Shown in pieces: positions 39,045 to 48,968 of a stretch of DNA of 64,000 bases (position 1 is the stretch's first letter; every line of letters starts with the position of its first letter). The stretch is from NCBI RefSeq assembly GCF_002332255.1, contig NZ_NRGW01000001.1, forward strand, positions 310,001-374,000, written 5' to 3'. The stretch is from Halomonas sp. JB37. GTDB lineage: Bacteria; Pseudomonadota; Gammaproteobacteria; Pseudomonadales; Halomonadaceae. The translations under genes and the position numbers were made by a program. The notes below the pieces were generated by a model, which had not been told where the DNA came from, made no database searches, and worked only from the letters and a program-made list of their open reading frames with translations.

Positions 39045-39476
39045 TTACTTTTTAACCACTGGCAGGCCATCGCCTTGCCACTGCGCCATGCCACCCTTCA
39101 ACTTAAAGGCTCGCTCGAAACCAGCTTTCGCAAGCTTGGCCTGCGCGGCACCCGAGCTCTGGCCGTGCTTGCACACCACAATGATCGGCTGGGCTTTGAC
39201 TTTTTCCAGTTCGTTCATGCGGCTATCGAGGTTGCTTTGCGGAATATTGCGCGCCCCCGCGATATGCCCGGCTTTGAAGTCTTTGTTTTCACGGATGTCC
39301 AGCACCACCGCGTCTTCACGGTTAATGAGCTGAGTGGCCTGGGTTGAGGTCAACGCATTGGTGGAAGCACTGCGCGTTTCGTAGACAAGCCACGCTATCA
39401 GTACCAGCAAAAATGCCCCAACGAGCAGGGGGTGGTTCTGTACGAATTCGAACACTTGATCGATCATCGCGAACAC
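39045..39476 (-). CDS. yibN: Membrane-anchored rhodanese-like protein (YibN)
   Basis: 143 residues, the same as E. coli YibN. An N-terminal transmembrane helix (residues ~17-33) leads to a rhodanese domain: AVVLDIRENKDFKAGHIAGA and the active loop VVCKHGQSSG, with a catalytic cysteine present. It may handle sulfane sulfur or interact with the insertion/export machinery; its position before secB supports a membrane-side role. It is divergent from gpmI with about 190 bp between. Confidence 0.88.
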   Translation of the reverse strand: MFAMIDQVFEFVQNHPLLVGAFLLVLIAWLVYETRSASTNALTSTQATQLINREDAVVLDIRENKDFKAGHIAGARNIPQSNLDSRMNELEKVKAQPIIVVCKHGQSSGAAQAKLAKAGFERAFKLKGGMAQWQGDGLPVVKK

Positions 39477-39568
39477 AATCTCTTGGTCAATGCAGAAAAA
39501 AGCGGCCTAACCGCTGCCAAAACGCGACAAGTATACACGTCCGATAGCTTCCCGCGCAGGCCTTGATC

Positions 39569-39598
39569 ATGACGCCTGGCAGTTGCCTGCGTTATGAT
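39569..39598 (+). promoter_or_regulatory. Possible gpmI promoter
   Basis: ATGACG (39569-39574) and TATGAT (39593-39598), with an 18-bp spacer, in the yibN-gpmI divergent region. The -10 is good and the -35 is weak. Confidence 0.35.
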
Positions 39599-39669
39599 GC
39601 CCCAAGCGTGCGCCCGTCGCGACCCTGAATTATCGAGTCGGTCGACTTGCCAATCCTAACGAGGTTTTC

Positions 39670-41262
39670 ATGGACACTTCTCGCACCCCGCGCCCAGTGG
39701 CGCTGATTATTCTTGACGGCTACGGCCACAACCCTGACAGCGCCCACAATGCGGTGGCGTCTGCCGCTACCCCGGTGATGGACAAGCTTTGGGAAAATCG
39801 CCCCCACGCCTTCGTTCATACCGACGGTCTTCACGTAGGTTTACCCGACGGCCAAATGGGTAACTCTGAAGTCGGGCACATGAATATTGGTGCTGGGCGG
39901 ATTGTTTATCAGAACTTCACTCGCATCAGCAAAGCGATTGAAGACGGCGACCTAGATTCAAACGACAACCTCACGCAGCCAATTGATGAGGCCGTCGCGA
40001 ATAATCGCCCGGTACACTTAATCGGGCTGCTGTCTCCGGGCGGCGTGCATAGCCACGAAGGCCACTTTATCGCACTGGCCGAGCTCGCTGCTCGGCGCGG
40101 TGCTCAGCGTATTTTTATCCACGCCTTTCTCGATGGCCGCGACATGCCACCGCAAAGTGCCCTGCACTCCATTGAGCGAGCCAATGCCCGTCTAGCCGAG
40201 CTGGTGGGCGCTGACAACGGCTTCGTCGCTTCAATTATTGGCCGCTTCTTCGCCATGGATCGTGATAATCGCTGGGAACGCGTTGAGCAAGCTTATCGCT
40301 TGCTAACAGATGGGCACGCCGAGCATTACGCTTCCAGCGCCGAAACGGCGCTACGCGATGCCTATCAGCGCGGCGAAACCGACGAGTTTGTATCAGCCAG
40401 CAGCATACCGCTCAAAGACGGCTCCAAAGATAATGCAGTTACTCTGCAGGATGGCGATGCGGCAATTTTTCTTAACTTTCGCGCCGACCGCGCGCGCGAA
40501 TTAACCCGCGCCTTTGCCGAGCCCGATTTTAAAGGCTTCGAGCGTCGGGCTTGCCCTAAGCTTGCCGGTAAAGGGCTGGTGATGATGACCCAGTACGCGG
40601 CGGATATCCCAGCGCCTGCGGCGTTTCCGCCGTCTGACCTCAGCGATACCTTAGGTGAAGTGGTGGCCAAGCGCGGCTTAACGCAGCTGCGTATTGCCGA
40701 AACCGAAAAGTATCCGCATGTCACCTTCTTCTTTTCCGGTGGCCGCGAAGATGCGTTTGATGGTGAAACACGCACTCTCCTGCCCTCCCCGCAGGACGTT
40801 CGTACTTACGACGAAAAGCCTGAAATGAGCGCCTATGAGATTACCGAAAGGCTCGTAGAGGCGATTGATGGCGGCAGTTTTGATCTGATTATCTGTAACT
40901 ATGCCAATGGCGATATGGTTGGTCACACCGGCGACTTTGACGCCGCGGTGAAAGCCATTGAAACGGTCGACATATGCGTAGGGCGCGTGGTTGACGCTAT
41001 CGAGCGCGCGGGCGGCGCCTGTTTAATTACCGCCGATCACGGCAATGCCGAGCAGATGGTGCATCCGGAAACAGGCGCTCCCCAAACCGCGCATACTACC
41101 TTTGTGGTACCGCTTATCTACGTCGGCGAGCGGGCGGCCTCGCTGAAAGAAGGCCGACTATGCGATCTGGCACCCACACTGCTCAAGATGATGAACCAAT
41201 CCCAGCCCGTAGCGATGACCGGCAAACCATTAATTCACTTTCAGTCTGACACTCAGCAATAA
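39670..41262 (+). CDS. gpmI: 2,3-bisphosphoglycerate-independent phosphoglycerate mutase
   Basis: 530 residues, slightly longer than the 514 of E. coli GpmM. It interconverts 3- and 2-phosphoglycerate in glycolysis using two manganese ions. ALIILDGYG (first metal aspartate), [20 protein letters not shown] with the phosphorylated serine near residue 66, [35 protein letters not shown] and [11 protein letters not shown] are all present. GAGG lies before the ATG. envC starts at the base after its stop, so they form one operon (gpmI-envC-), with ctpA downstream, as in E. coli-like genomes. Confidence 0.96.
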   Translation: MDTSRTPRPVALIILDGYGHNPDSAHNAVASAATPVMDKLWENRPHAFVHTDGLHVGLPDGQMGNSEVGHMNIGAGRIVYQNFTRISKAIEDGDLDSNDNLTQPIDEAVANNRPVHLIGLLSPGGVHSHEGHFIALAELAARRGAQRIFIHAFLDGRDMPPQSALHSIERANARLAELVGADNGFVASIIGRFFAMDRDNRWERVEQAYRLLTDGHAEHYASSAETALRDAYQRGETDEFVSASSIPLKDGSKDNAVTLQDGDAAIFLNFRADRARELTRAFAEPDFKGFERRACPKLAGKGLVMMTQYAADIPAPAAFPPSDLSDTLGEVVAKRGLTQLRIAETEKYPHVTFFFSGGREDAFDGETRTLLPSPQDVRTYDEKPEMSAYEITERLVEAIDGGSFDLIICNYANGDMVGHTGDFDAAVKAIETVDICVGRVVDAIERAGGACLITADHGNAEQMVHPETGAPQTAHTTFVVPLIYVGERAASLKEGRLCDLAPTLLKMMNQSQPVAMTGKPLIHFQSDTQQ

Positions 41263-42408
41263 ATGCAGCGTACACGGCGATATTCGGCAGTCGTTGCCCT
41301 GCTTGCGCTGTGCTATGCGCCAGCCGGATTGGCCCAGCAGGATGAAAGTACGGCGCGCCAGCAGCTCGATGCGATCGGTCAAGAGATTAAATCGGTTGCC
41401 GAGCGCCTTACCTCGACAGGCCAGGCGCGAGAGAGTGCCGAACGTGAGCTGCGTGAAGTCGAAACAGAGCTTGCCGCAACGCATCAGCGCTTAGACACCC
41501 TGCAGGCCGAGCGGCGTCAGCTTAATGACGAAACGACCCAGTTGCTTGAGCACCGTGGCCGGCTGGAATCTGAGCGCGCCAGTCAGTATGCCGCGCTTGG
41601 CCAGCAGCTTTCTGCGCTTTATCGCCTGGGCCCAACGCCACAGCTCAAGCTGCTGCTTAATCAAGGCAATCCCGCTGAGCTTGACCGTATGCAGGCGTAT
41701 ATGAATCGTCTGACCGAGGCACGCAATCGCCGGTTAAGCGACATCGCGCGTCTTGATACTGCCTTGGCTGATACTCAAAGCGCGTTAAGTGAACGCCAAG
41801 ACCGCCTTGATTTGCTCGCCGAGGAGCTAGAGGATCAAAGCGCGCTACTCGCTCAGCGCACCACCGATCGCCGCGGCGTTGTTTCCAACTTGGATGACCG
41901 CTACGGTAGCGAAGAGGAGCGGCTGGCGGACCTCAACCAGAGCCGTGAAGAAGCGGAAAGCGTTCTGCGCAATATCCAAGCCGAGATGGCAAAGCTTGCT
42001 GAACCAACGCCAACTACGCATATTGTGAGTACTCGGGGCGACTTGCCGTGGCCAGTACAAGGCTCCATCAGCAGCGATTTTCACTATCGCGATGGCGTGC
42101 ACTATAACGGTATTGTGATTCAAGCCAGCGCCGGTACGCCGGTGACGGCCGTTCACTCTGGCCGCGTGGTCTTTGCTGACTGGATGCGGGGGTTTGGTAA
42201 CCTGTTGATTATCGATCACGGCGACCAGATCATGACGCTACACGCTCACTTACAGCAGTTCAGCGCAAGGCCGGGACAGCAAGTCAACCGAGGTGATGAA
42301 ATTGGCCGTGTTGGCGATAGCGGTGGCCAGAGTCGTGCGGCGCTTTACTTCGAGGTTCGCCGCGGCGGCGAACCAATTAACCCTCAGCGTTGGATTGCAC
42401 GCCGCTGA
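41263..42408 (+). CDS. envC: Murein hydrolase activator EnvC
   Basis: 381 residues. A signal peptide (residues 1-24, ending GLAQ), a long coiled coil (~30-240, rich in Gln, Glu, Arg and Leu), and a C-terminal LytM/M23 domain (~265-380: NGIVIQASAGTPVTAVHSG, LLIIDHGDQIMTLHAHL, YFEVRRGGEPINP). The zinc ligands of active M23 peptidases are degenerate, as in E. coli EnvC, which activates AmiA/AmiB at the septum rather than cutting peptidoglycan itself. It starts immediately after the gpmI stop. The frame has no ribosome site of its own other than sequence in gpmI, implying coupling. Confidence 0.92.
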   Translation: MQRTRRYSAVVALLALCYAPAGLAQQDESTARQQLDAIGQEIKSVAERLTSTGQARESAERELREVETELAATHQRLDTLQAERRQLNDETTQLLEHRGRLESERASQYAALGQQLSALYRLGPTPQLKLLLNQGNPAELDRMQAYMNRLTEARNRRLSDIARLDTALADTQSALSERQDRLDLLAEELEDQSALLAQRTTDRRGVVSNLDDRYGSEEERLADLNQSREEAESVLRNIQAEMAKLAEPTPTTHIVSTRGDLPWPVQGSISSDFHYRDGVHYNGIVIQASAGTPVTAVHSGRVVFADWMRGFGNLLIIDHGDQIMTLHAHLQQFSARPGQQVNRGDEIGRVGDSGGQSRAALYFEVRRGGEPINPQRWIARR

Positions 42409-42437
42409 CGGGATAAGCTGCATAACGATTGACTATG

Positions 42438-42515
42438 TCAGCTATCGTTTTAACGATAGCTTGTAACAACGGTTTTTAATGACGATTTTAAACGACAGTT
42501 TTCAACTATAGCTTT
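42438..42515. repeat. 13-bp degenerate tandem repeat between envC and ctpA
   Basis: Five exact-length 13-nt units start at 42451, 42464, 42477, 42490 and 42503 (pattern near TAACGACAGTTTT), with a weaker unit at 42438. The first two units form a palindrome AGCTATCGTT-TT-AACGATAGCT at 42440-42461, which could fold as a hairpin. Confidence 0.75.
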
Positions 42516-42567
42516 TCCACTACAGGGTGGCGCGCTACGGCGCTACCTATCGCCTTGCGGAGTCTGC

Positions 42568-43878
42568 ATGACGCTATCTGTTATCGGGGTATCAGCCCCC
42601 GCCAAGCGTTTCTTGGCCACCCTGCTCCCGATTGCTTTTTTGTCGGTTCCGCTACCGTTGTTCGCTCAATCCAGCGCTAGCGGGGCGAACCAAAATGCCG
42701 GCGACACGCTGCCATTAGAAGAGATTCAGACCTTCGCCGAAGTGTTCGAGCGTATTAAGCGCGCGTACGTTGAAGAAGTGGATGATCGCACGCTGCTGCG
42801 TAACGCCATGCGAGGCATGCTTAGCGAACTGGACCCGCACTCGGCCTACCTGGATGAGGAGGAGTTCCAAAGCCTGCGTGAATCGACTCAGGGCGAGTTT
42901 GGCGGCATTGGGATTGAAGTCGGCATGGAAGATGGCCAGCTCATGGTGATTACACCCATTGATGACACGCCCGCCTCACGCGCGGGGCTGCTGTCTCGCG
43001 ATATTATCGTCGCCATTGACGGCACGCCCACCGCGAATCTGTCGCTACAGGAGGCGGTGACGCTAATGCGCGGCGAGCCGGAAAGCGAGCTGCGTATGAG
43101 CATACTCCGTTCAGGGGAAGACACTCCGCGGGAATTCATCCTAAAACGTGAAATTATTCGCAGCGAAAGCGTTAAACATGAGCTGCTTGAGTCTGGTTAT
43201 GGCTATCTTCGCATTAGCCAGTTCCAGTCGCGCACTGCGGAACAGGCTCGCGACGCATTGGCGATGATGGCCCGTGAACAGCCGCTAGAAGGGCTGGTGC
43301 TCGATTTACGTAATAATCCTGGCGGAGTGCTTCAGGCTGCCGTAGGTATTGCCGACCTGTTCCTGGATCAAGGGCTAATCGTGTATACCGAAGGGCGTCT
43401 CTCGGATACCGCCATGTCGTTTTCCGCCTCTTCCAACACCCCCTCTGGCGATATCCCGCTGGTGGTGCTGATCAACGGCGGCAGCGCCTCGGCCGCCGAG
43501 ATCGTGGCGGGTGCGTTGCAGGACCAGCGGCGCGGCATCATTATGGGAACCGACAGCTTTGGTAAAGGGTCGGTGCAGCAGATTATGCCACTGGGTAATG
43601 GTGAGGGGCTAAAGCTCACCACCGCGCTTTATTACACCCCTAATGGGCGCTCTATTCAGGCCCAAGGCATTGAGCCTGACGTCGAAGTCGTCCGCGGGCG
43701 TTTAGAAGTCGCCGAAAGCCGTCGTGAAATTCGCGAGGCGGATCTTGACGGGCATCTAAGCGCTCAACAGGCACCGCGTGACCGCCAAGAAATGGCCGAG
43801 CGCCTGCTTGACGACTATCAGCTCAGCGAAGCGCTTAACCTGTTGAAAGCACTTAACGTGGTTGATCGCCGCCGCTAA
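42568..43878 (+). CDS. ctpA: Carboxy-terminal processing peptidase, S41 family
   Basis: 436 residues. A signal peptide or anchor (residues ~8-32), an N-terminal helical part (FAEVFERIKRAYVEEVDD), a PDZ domain (~85-170, GEFGGIGIEVGMEDGQL, SRAGLLSRDIIVAIDG), and the protease domain with LVLDLRNNPGGVL, INGGSASAAEIVAGAL (Ser ~305) and GTDSFGKGSVQ (Lys ~332), the Ser-Lys dyad. It works in the periplasm, in Pseudomonas CtpA controlling peptidoglycan hydrolases with a lipoprotein partner. Position after envC fits cell-wall remodelling. Its stop overlaps the convergent ubiI stop by 4 bp. Confidence 0.92.
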   Translation: MTLSVIGVSAPAKRFLATLLPIAFLSVPLPLFAQSSASGANQNAGDTLPLEEIQTFAEVFERIKRAYVEEVDDRTLLRNAMRGMLSELDPHSAYLDEEEFQSLRESTQGEFGGIGIEVGMEDGQLMVITPIDDTPASRAGLLSRDIIVAIDGTPTANLSLQEAVTLMRGEPESELRMSILRSGEDTPREFILKREIIRSESVKHELLESGYGYLRISQFQSRTAEQARDALAMMAREQPLEGLVLDLRNNPGGVLQAAVGIADLFLDQGLIVYTEGRLSDTAMSFSASSNTPSGDIPLVVLINGGSASAAEIVAGALQDQRRGIIMGTDSFGKGSVQQIMPLGNGEGLKLTTALYYTPNGRSIQAQGIEPDVEVVRGRLEVAESRREIREADLDGHLSAQQAPRDRQEMAERLLDDYQLSEALNLLKALNVVDRRR

Positions 43879-45170
43879 CGACAGCTCAGTGGTAGGCGGC
43901 CCCGCTCTCCGGTCGCCTGCCGCATTAGCATCCGCTTTAAAGGCACTTGCTGATTCATACCACTCATGCCCAGGTTGCGCGCCAGCGTCAACACAGGATG
44001 ATGACTGCCAAACAGCACTTTAAATCCCTTCATCAACGCCAGCATGGCAGCGTTATCAAAGCGCCGCCGGCGCTCATAGCGCTTTAGTGTGCTTATCGCT
44101 CCCCAAGGTGCGCCGCGCTGCCAGGCATGCACGACCTCTTCAGCCAGTACCGCGGCATCCATAAGCCCCAAATTGACACCCTGACCTGCCAGCGGGTGAA
44201 TGCTGTGGGCAGCGTCACCGACCAGCGCAAAATGCTCTTGAACATACTGACGGGCATGGCGCTGCACAAGCGGAAAACGATGCGCCTGATCGCAGACCGT
44301 AACAGAGCCTAGGCGGTAGCCTAACGCTTGGGCCAGCGTATCGCCCAGCGCTGATCGAGAGCTGCCGCACAGCTCAGCTGCATGCTCCGGGGTTGTCGAC
44401 CATACAATTGAGCAGTAGCGATCGTCGCCCGCCACCGTTAAGGGCAGAAACGCTAGAGGACGACCATCGATAAACGCTTGGCGCGCCGTACCGCCGTGCG
44501 GCTTAGCACACTGCACGGTGGTCACCACCGCGTCTTGCTGCATAGCATCGCTAGCCACTTCAATGCCGGCCATTTCGCGCAGTGACGAATGCGCGCCATC
44601 GGCCGCTACGATCAGCGGGGCGTGTAGTTGGCGCCCGTCATCCAGCACCAGCCAATCCCCACCGGTCTGCTTGTCGGCCTTCTGATTAGCGCGTTGCAAG
44701 GCCTCAATACTGACACCAAAAAACGTCGTAACGTTAGGATGATCGACCACATGGCTATTGAGCGCGGCTAGCGTGACCGCATTTTCCACAATATGCCCCA
44801 ATACCAGAACACCCGCCTCATCGGCCGAAAACGCAATGTCACCGCTACCCTCAGCATCCCAGACCTGCATACCGCGATAAGGCGTTATCCGGGTTTGCTG
44901 CATCGCAGGCCAAACCCCTAAATGCGTCAACAACCGCTGTGAAACCGGCGTTAATGCGCTGACTCGCGGGGCGGGCAGCGCGCTAGCTGCCTGCTTCAGA
45001 CTAATGGGCGTGGACAGTGCTTCAACAAGCGCCACCCGCATGCCTGCTTGAGCCAACAGCGCGCAAAGCGCGGTGCCGACCATGCCGCCACCGACGATAA
45101 CGGCCTCAAACTGCTCAACCCGCGGCGCTTCTGGTGCAGCATTCATCTGCCATGCCGTGTTCGTGTGCAT
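43875..45170 (-). CDS. ubiI: FAD-dependent ubiquinone hydroxylase (UbiI/VisC-like)
   Basis: 431 residues, UbiH/UbiF/VisC family. FAD binding FEAVIVGGGMVGTALCALLA (~residues 21-40), the DG motif IVAADGAHSSLREMAG, and FALVGDAAHSIHPLAGQGVNLGLMD core GDAAHSIHPLAGQGVNLG. It hydroxylates a ring carbon of the ubiquinone precursor; UbiI acts at C5 in E. coli. The assignment to UbiI rests on gene order: UPF0149-pepP-ubiH-this gene, as in E. coli ygfB-pepP-ubiH-ubiI. About 25 bp separate it from ubiH. Confidence 0.88.
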   Translation of the reverse strand: MHTNTAWQMNAAPEAPRVEQFEAVIVGGGMVGTALCALLAQAGMRVALVEALSTPISLKQAASALPAPRVSALTPVSQRLLTHLGVWPAMQQTRITPYRGMQVWDAEGSGDIAFSADEAGVLVLGHIVENAVTLAALNSHVVDHPNVTTFFGVSIEALQRANQKADKQTGGDWLVLDDGRQLHAPLIVAADGAHSSLREMAGIEVASDAMQQDAVVTTVQCAKPHGGTARQAFIDGRPLAFLPLTVAGDDRYCSIVWSTTPEHAAELCGSSRSALGDTLAQALGYRLGSVTVCDQAHRFPLVQRHARQYVQEHFALVGDAAHSIHPLAGQGVNLGLMDAAVLAEEVVHAWQRGAPWGAISTLKRYERRRRFDNAAMLALMKGFKVLFGSHHPVLTLARNLGMSGMNQQVPLKRMLMRQATGERGRLPLSCR

Positions 45171-45195
45171 CGTTTTGTGTTCCTTGTTTGCGGCA

Positions 45196-46425
45196 CTAGC
45201 GCTCTAAGCCCATCGCGCGTCTCGCAAGGCTGCGACGCAGCGGCCCGATGAGGTTCAGGCCAATTAGTCCCGCAGCGCGAGCGTGGGGCAGTAGCGGAAA
45301 CGAAAGACCAAACAGCCGCACTAGGCCATCACTAAACCGGATCACGTTAGCGCGATCTTGGGAGCGCTGCTGCTCGAAGGCTAGCAGAGTCGTTATGTCG
45401 CCCAATGGCCGCTGATCAAGCGCGCCTTGTGCTAGCGCATCGACTAGATCCATGACTCCGCGCAGCGCCAAATTAAATCCCTGGCCAGCAACCGGATGCA
45501 GCGCGTGAGCAGCATTACCTAATACCGCAAGCCCTGGGCGAACCGGCTCGTCAGCAGTCACCAATGAAAGAGGATAGACGTGACGAGCCCCCACTCGGGT
45601 AAAGCGCCCTACGCGATCGCCGAAGGCATGCTGTAATTGCAGCAGAAATTCACGCGCAGACAGCGCCAGCCTTGCTTGCTCGCTACCGCTGGGGTGCGTC
45701 CATATCAGCTCCATCGCCTGCCCAGGAAGCGGTAGCAATGCCATAGGGCCCAGCGGTGTAAAGCGCTCGTAAGCAACGCCTTGATGGGGCTGGCTAACAC
45801 CCACATGAGCAATTAAGGCGGTTTGCTCATACGATTCGCGGCGACTGCCGATGCCCAGCTGCTCTTTAAGTCCCGAGCGGCCACCGTCAGCAAGCACCGT
45901 TAGCCCTGCCGTTAATTGACTACCATCGGAAAGCTGCAAATGATGCCCGCCCGCCACAGGCGTAAGCTGCTCAACCGTGGCGGGGCAGTGCCAGGCTAAC
46001 GGCAGCTGAGTAAGATGCTGATGAAGTACACGCCCCATCCATGCATTGGGTATCACATGGCCAAGCGCGGCAATGCCCAGTTCATCGGCGCTTAGCCGCG
46101 TCGCGCCTAAGCGGCCGCGCTCACTGATGTGGATACGCCGTATCGGTGTTGCCTCGCGACGCATCGCCTCCCAAACACCCAGCTGCTGAAAGCGCTGCGC
46201 AGAACCTTCCGCAATAGCGCTGGCGCGAGCATCAAAGCTGGGCTGCCACTGCGTTTCCAACGGTTTCGCCGGTAGCGGAGCAGATTCGACAATCGCTACC
46301 CGCCAGCCATAGCGCTCTATCAACGGTGCCAGGGCGCAGCCTAAGCTTGCACCGACCAACCCTCCCCCGATGATCACAATGTCATGGGTCAATGGTTGCT
46401 CAGCCGCTGAATCAGACTGCTGCAT
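45196..46425 (-). CDS. ubiH: 2-octaprenyl-6-methoxyphenol hydroxylase UbiH
   Basis: 409 residues from the preferred start. DIVIIGGGLVGASLGCALA binds FAD, LTVLADGGRSGLKEQLG is the DG motif, and LGNAAHALHPVAGQGFNLAL the third motif, all typical of UbiH. It introduces the C1 hydroxyl (UbiH position) in ubiquinone synthesis. I chose ATG 46425 because AGGGG lies 8 nt upstream; a TTG at 46461 adds 12 residues without family match. It is in a minus-strand operon with pepP and ubiI. Confidence 0.9.
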   Translation of the reverse strand: MQQSDSAAEQPLTHDIVIIGGGLVGASLGCALAPLIERYGWRVAIVESAPLPAKPLETQWQPSFDARASAIAEGSAQRFQQLGVWEAMRREATPIRRIHISERGRLGATRLSADELGIAALGHVIPNAWMGRVLHQHLTQLPLAWHCPATVEQLTPVAGGHHLQLSDGSQLTAGLTVLADGGRSGLKEQLGIGSRRESYEQTALIAHVGVSQPHQGVAYERFTPLGPMALLPLPGQAMELIWTHPSGSEQARLALSAREFLLQLQHAFGDRVGRFTRVGARHVYPLSLVTADEPVRPGLAVLGNAAHALHPVAGQGFNLALRGVMDLVDALAQGALDQRPLGDITTLLAFEQQRSQDRANVIRFSDGLVRLFGLSFPLLPHARAAGLIGLNLIGPLRRSLARRAMGLER

Positions 46426-46515
46426 TGGCTTTCCCCTCTCACTATCGCCACCCAAAGGCAACTAATAATTCGTAACGTAAATTACATAAAGGCTATTATA
46501 AAAAATTTGAATTGC

Positions 46516-47856
46516 TTAACTCTTAGCCATTAATGCTTCAATTTCATTTACCTGTTTAGGCACATCGACCGTCAGCACTTCGTGACCATCGCTTGTCACC
46601 ACCACGTTGTCTTCAATGCGAATGCCAATACCGCGAAAGGCAGCAGGGATGTCGTTATCGCTAGGTATGTAAAGGCCTGGCTCAACGGTAAGCACCATGC
46701 CAGCCATCAATGGCTGGGGCGTCTGTTCGTCTAACCGATAGGCCCCGACATCGTGCACATCTAGGCCTAGCCAGTGTGACGTTGAATGCAGATAAAAACG
46801 GCGATAACTCTCGTCATCAATGCGCGCCTGAACCTCTCCATCCAGCAAGCCCAACGCTATTAGCCCAGCCGTTAAATCGTGCACCACGCCAGTGTGAATA
46901 TCTGCGAGCGATACTCCCGGCCGTATAGCGTTCACGGCCTTTTCTTGAGCGGTTAATACTACTTGATAGAGTGCTCGCTGAGCGTCACTAAATTGCCCGG
47001 TGACGGGAAACGTGCGGGTAATATCCCCAGCGTAAAGATCGAATTCGGCACCGGCATCAATGAGTACTAAAGACTCATCGGCGAGCGGCGCGCTGTTCTC
47101 AATATAGTGCAGTACACAAGCGTTGGCGCCGCTGCCGACAATCGTGCTGTAGGCGGGGCCGCTGGCGCCTTGCCATACAAATTCATGCTCTAACTCGGCC
47201 TGTAGCTGATATTCACTCAGCCCAGGCCGCGATACCTGCATGGCACGCCTATGGGCGCGGGCGGATATCAGCGCCGCATGACGCAGCAGAGCAATCTCCG
47301 CCTCGCTTTTGATCAAACGCATGGCATGAATCAACGGGCTCACGTCCAGCCAGCCTTTTAGCGGCGGCTTTCCGCGTCTCAGCCCTGCCTGTGCTGACAT
47401 CAACGCATCTTCTGCAATGGCCACGGCCTCGGCGCTGTCTAGAGGTAAATAAAGCAGCTCACGCTCGGCTAACAGCTCGGGCAGCCGTTCATCGCGGTCA
47501 GCGTTTTCGAACGCCTGATCAATCCCATGCTCTGAGATCACGCCGGCAGCGCCCAAGCGGCGCCCTGTCCACGCCTCCAGAGTAGGATCCCGATCCTGAC
47601 AGAACACCACACTCTCGTTGCCCGCTTTTCCGGGGAGCAGCAGCAATAGCGCATTGGGCTCACGAATGCCGGTGAGATAGTAGAAATCGCTGTTCTGACG
47701 AAAGGCGAACTCACTGTCGCGTGACCGGGTCATTAGTCCGGCACCTACAAGAATAACGGCGGCGTTATTCGGCAGCTGGGCCATTAAAGCGTCACGGCGT
47801 CGGCGATATTCAGCCACGCCTATCGCAGATGGCCGAGGTAACAACTCAGGCAGCAT
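46516..47856 (-). CDS. pepP: Xaa-Pro aminopeptidase (aminopeptidase P)
   Basis: 446 residues (E. coli PepP 441). It removes an N-terminal residue preceding proline. The creatinase-like N-domain includes EYRRRRDALMAQLPNNA and FYYLTGIREPNA. The catalytic pita-bread domain shows the five metal ligands: DAGAEFDLYAGDITRTF (two Asp), HSTSHWLGLDVHD (His), TVEPGLYIP (Glu) and GIRIEDNVVVT (Glu). It follows the UPF0149 gene after about 20 bp, as ygfB-pepP in E. coli. Confidence 0.94.
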   Translation of the reverse strand: MLPELLPRPSAIGVAEYRRRRDALMAQLPNNAAVILVGAGLMTRSRDSEFAFRQNSDFYYLTGIREPNALLLLLPGKAGNESVVFCQDRDPTLEAWTGRRLGAAGVISEHGIDQAFENADRDERLPELLAERELLYLPLDSAEAVAIAEDALMSAQAGLRRGKPPLKGWLDVSPLIHAMRLIKSEAEIALLRHAALISARAHRRAMQVSRPGLSEYQLQAELEHEFVWQGASGPAYSTIVGSGANACVLHYIENSAPLADESLVLIDAGAEFDLYAGDITRTFPVTGQFSDAQRALYQVVLTAQEKAVNAIRPGVSLADIHTGVVHDLTAGLIALGLLDGEVQARIDDESYRRFYLHSTSHWLGLDVHDVGAYRLDEQTPQPLMAGMVLTVEPGLYIPSDNDIPAAFRGIGIRIEDNVVVTSDGHEVLTVDVPKQVNEIEALMAKS

Positions 47857-47876
47857 AAAGCCTCCAAGCAGCAGAA

Positions 47877-48455
47877 TTAATGAACGGGTGCGTCAGTTTG
47901 TTCTACTTGCGGCATGCCGGGATGCTGCTCGGTATAAAGCAGCATAGCAGCCATGCGGGCATGCTCGGTAAGCGCAAAAAGATCATTTTCGTTTTCGGGG
48001 CTGTCGTCGATATCGGTCTCCATTCGGCCGACCCCCTCTAGGTCCTCAATTGCCTCGCACAGCGCTTGCGACCAGCGCTCGCGAAGCTCGTTATCGGCCA
48101 CTTCATCGACCACTTCGATAAAGCCTTGCGTCCATTCTTTAAGCCCCTGCGCCTGCTCTCCTAAAGAGAACAATTCATCAGGCAGCAGCGGCGTGTAATC
48201 CAGATCGCTGGCGCTTAAGGCCTCCAACGTTTGGCGCCGCCAGCCTAGTAGGCGCTCGGCGCTGGCAGGATCACGGGGCTGTTCAATGCCCAGACTCTGG
48301 CAAACCTCTTCAAGCCATGTCGCTGCGCTAACATCTCGCAGTGCTAGCAAAGCGCAAAGGCGGCCATCTAAAAATGCCGGCGACTGCATGCTGCCATGCA
48401 GTAAGAAAACATCCGCTACGTCAGAGAAATCCTGGCGCTCATCAATCAATGACAT
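47877..48455 (-). CDS. ygfB: UPF0149 family protein (YgfB-like)
   Basis: 192 residues from MSLIDERQDFSDVAD. The family marks are LHGSMQSPAFLDGRLCALL near residue 22 (HG-x-L-CG-type start), LGEQAQGLKEWTQGFI and ENDLFALTEHARMAAMLLY. UPF0149/YgfB proteins are of uncertain function; YgfB of Pseudomonas affects peptidoglycan recycling and antibiotic resistance genes. The frame is open 60 codons further upstream across the zapA side, but those codons do not resemble the family. It is divergent from zapA (158 bp between starts) and upstream of pepP-ubiH-ubiI. Confidence 0.88.
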   Translation of the reverse strand: MSLIDERQDFSDVADVFLLHGSMQSPAFLDGRLCALLALRDVSAATWLEEVCQSLGIEQPRDPASAERLLGWRRQTLEALSASDLDYTPLLPDELFSLGEQAQGLKEWTQGFIEVVDEVADNELRERWSQALCEAIEDLEGVGRMETDIDDSPENENDLFALTEHARMAAMLLYTEQHPGMPQVEQTDAPVH

Positions 48456-48613
48456 CGTTTCACGTGCTCCACTGGATAGGTTGGGATCGTATTGGCGATA
48501 GTGCTTACGCGTTGACCGCGTACAAGCGCCTCTCTTATAGTGAGCGACGTCTATCTTCCTATGCTGTGATGTTAACGCATTGGGCCCCTTGCTGGCCCGT
48601 GCTGGAGTCTTTG

Positions 48614-48913
48614 ATGAGTAACGCCAAGCGGCCAACCAAAGAAATAACCCTGTTAGGGCGCGGTTATGTCATTGCCTGCGACACGGGCCAAGAAGCCAAA
48701 CTGGACCGTGCCGCGCGCTACCTAGATCGCGCTATGCAGGGCATTAATGCGCAAAGTAGCGCCTTGGGAAGTGAGCGTGTTGCTATCATGACAGCGCTCA
48801 ATATTACCCACGAGTTGCTCGAAGCAATAGATGAGCACCGTGCTGGCGAAGCGAATCTTAATCGCCTCAACGATCGACTTGACCAGGTGCTCGCCAAAAC
48901 CCGTCAGCGCTAG
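48614..48913 (+). CDS. zapA: Cell division protein ZapA
   Basis: 99 residues. An N-terminal strand region (KEITLLGRGYVIACD) is followed by a long coiled-coil helix (about residues 50-97, NITHELLEAIDEHR). ZapA binds and bundles FtsZ at the Z-ring. GGAG lies 6 nt before ATG 48614, deciding the start of a frame that is open further upstream. The order ygfB (divergent), zapA, 6S RNA, ygfA is the E. coli arrangement and supports the call. Confidence 0.93.
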   Translation: MSNAKRPTKEITLLGRGYVIACDTGQEAKLDRAARYLDRAMQGINAQSSALGSERVAIMTALNITHELLEAIDEHRAGEANLNRLNDRLDQVLAKTRQR

Positions 48914-48968
48914 TTAACGTTTTAACCAACACTTTGGCATTAGCCACGGCTCTGTTAGGATGACGGAG

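Noticed and set aside
48341..48613. N-terminal extension of the zapA frame
   Set aside because: The extra 91 codons overlap the divergent UPF0149 gene and its promoter region and do not resemble ZapA; GGAG marks ATG 48614.
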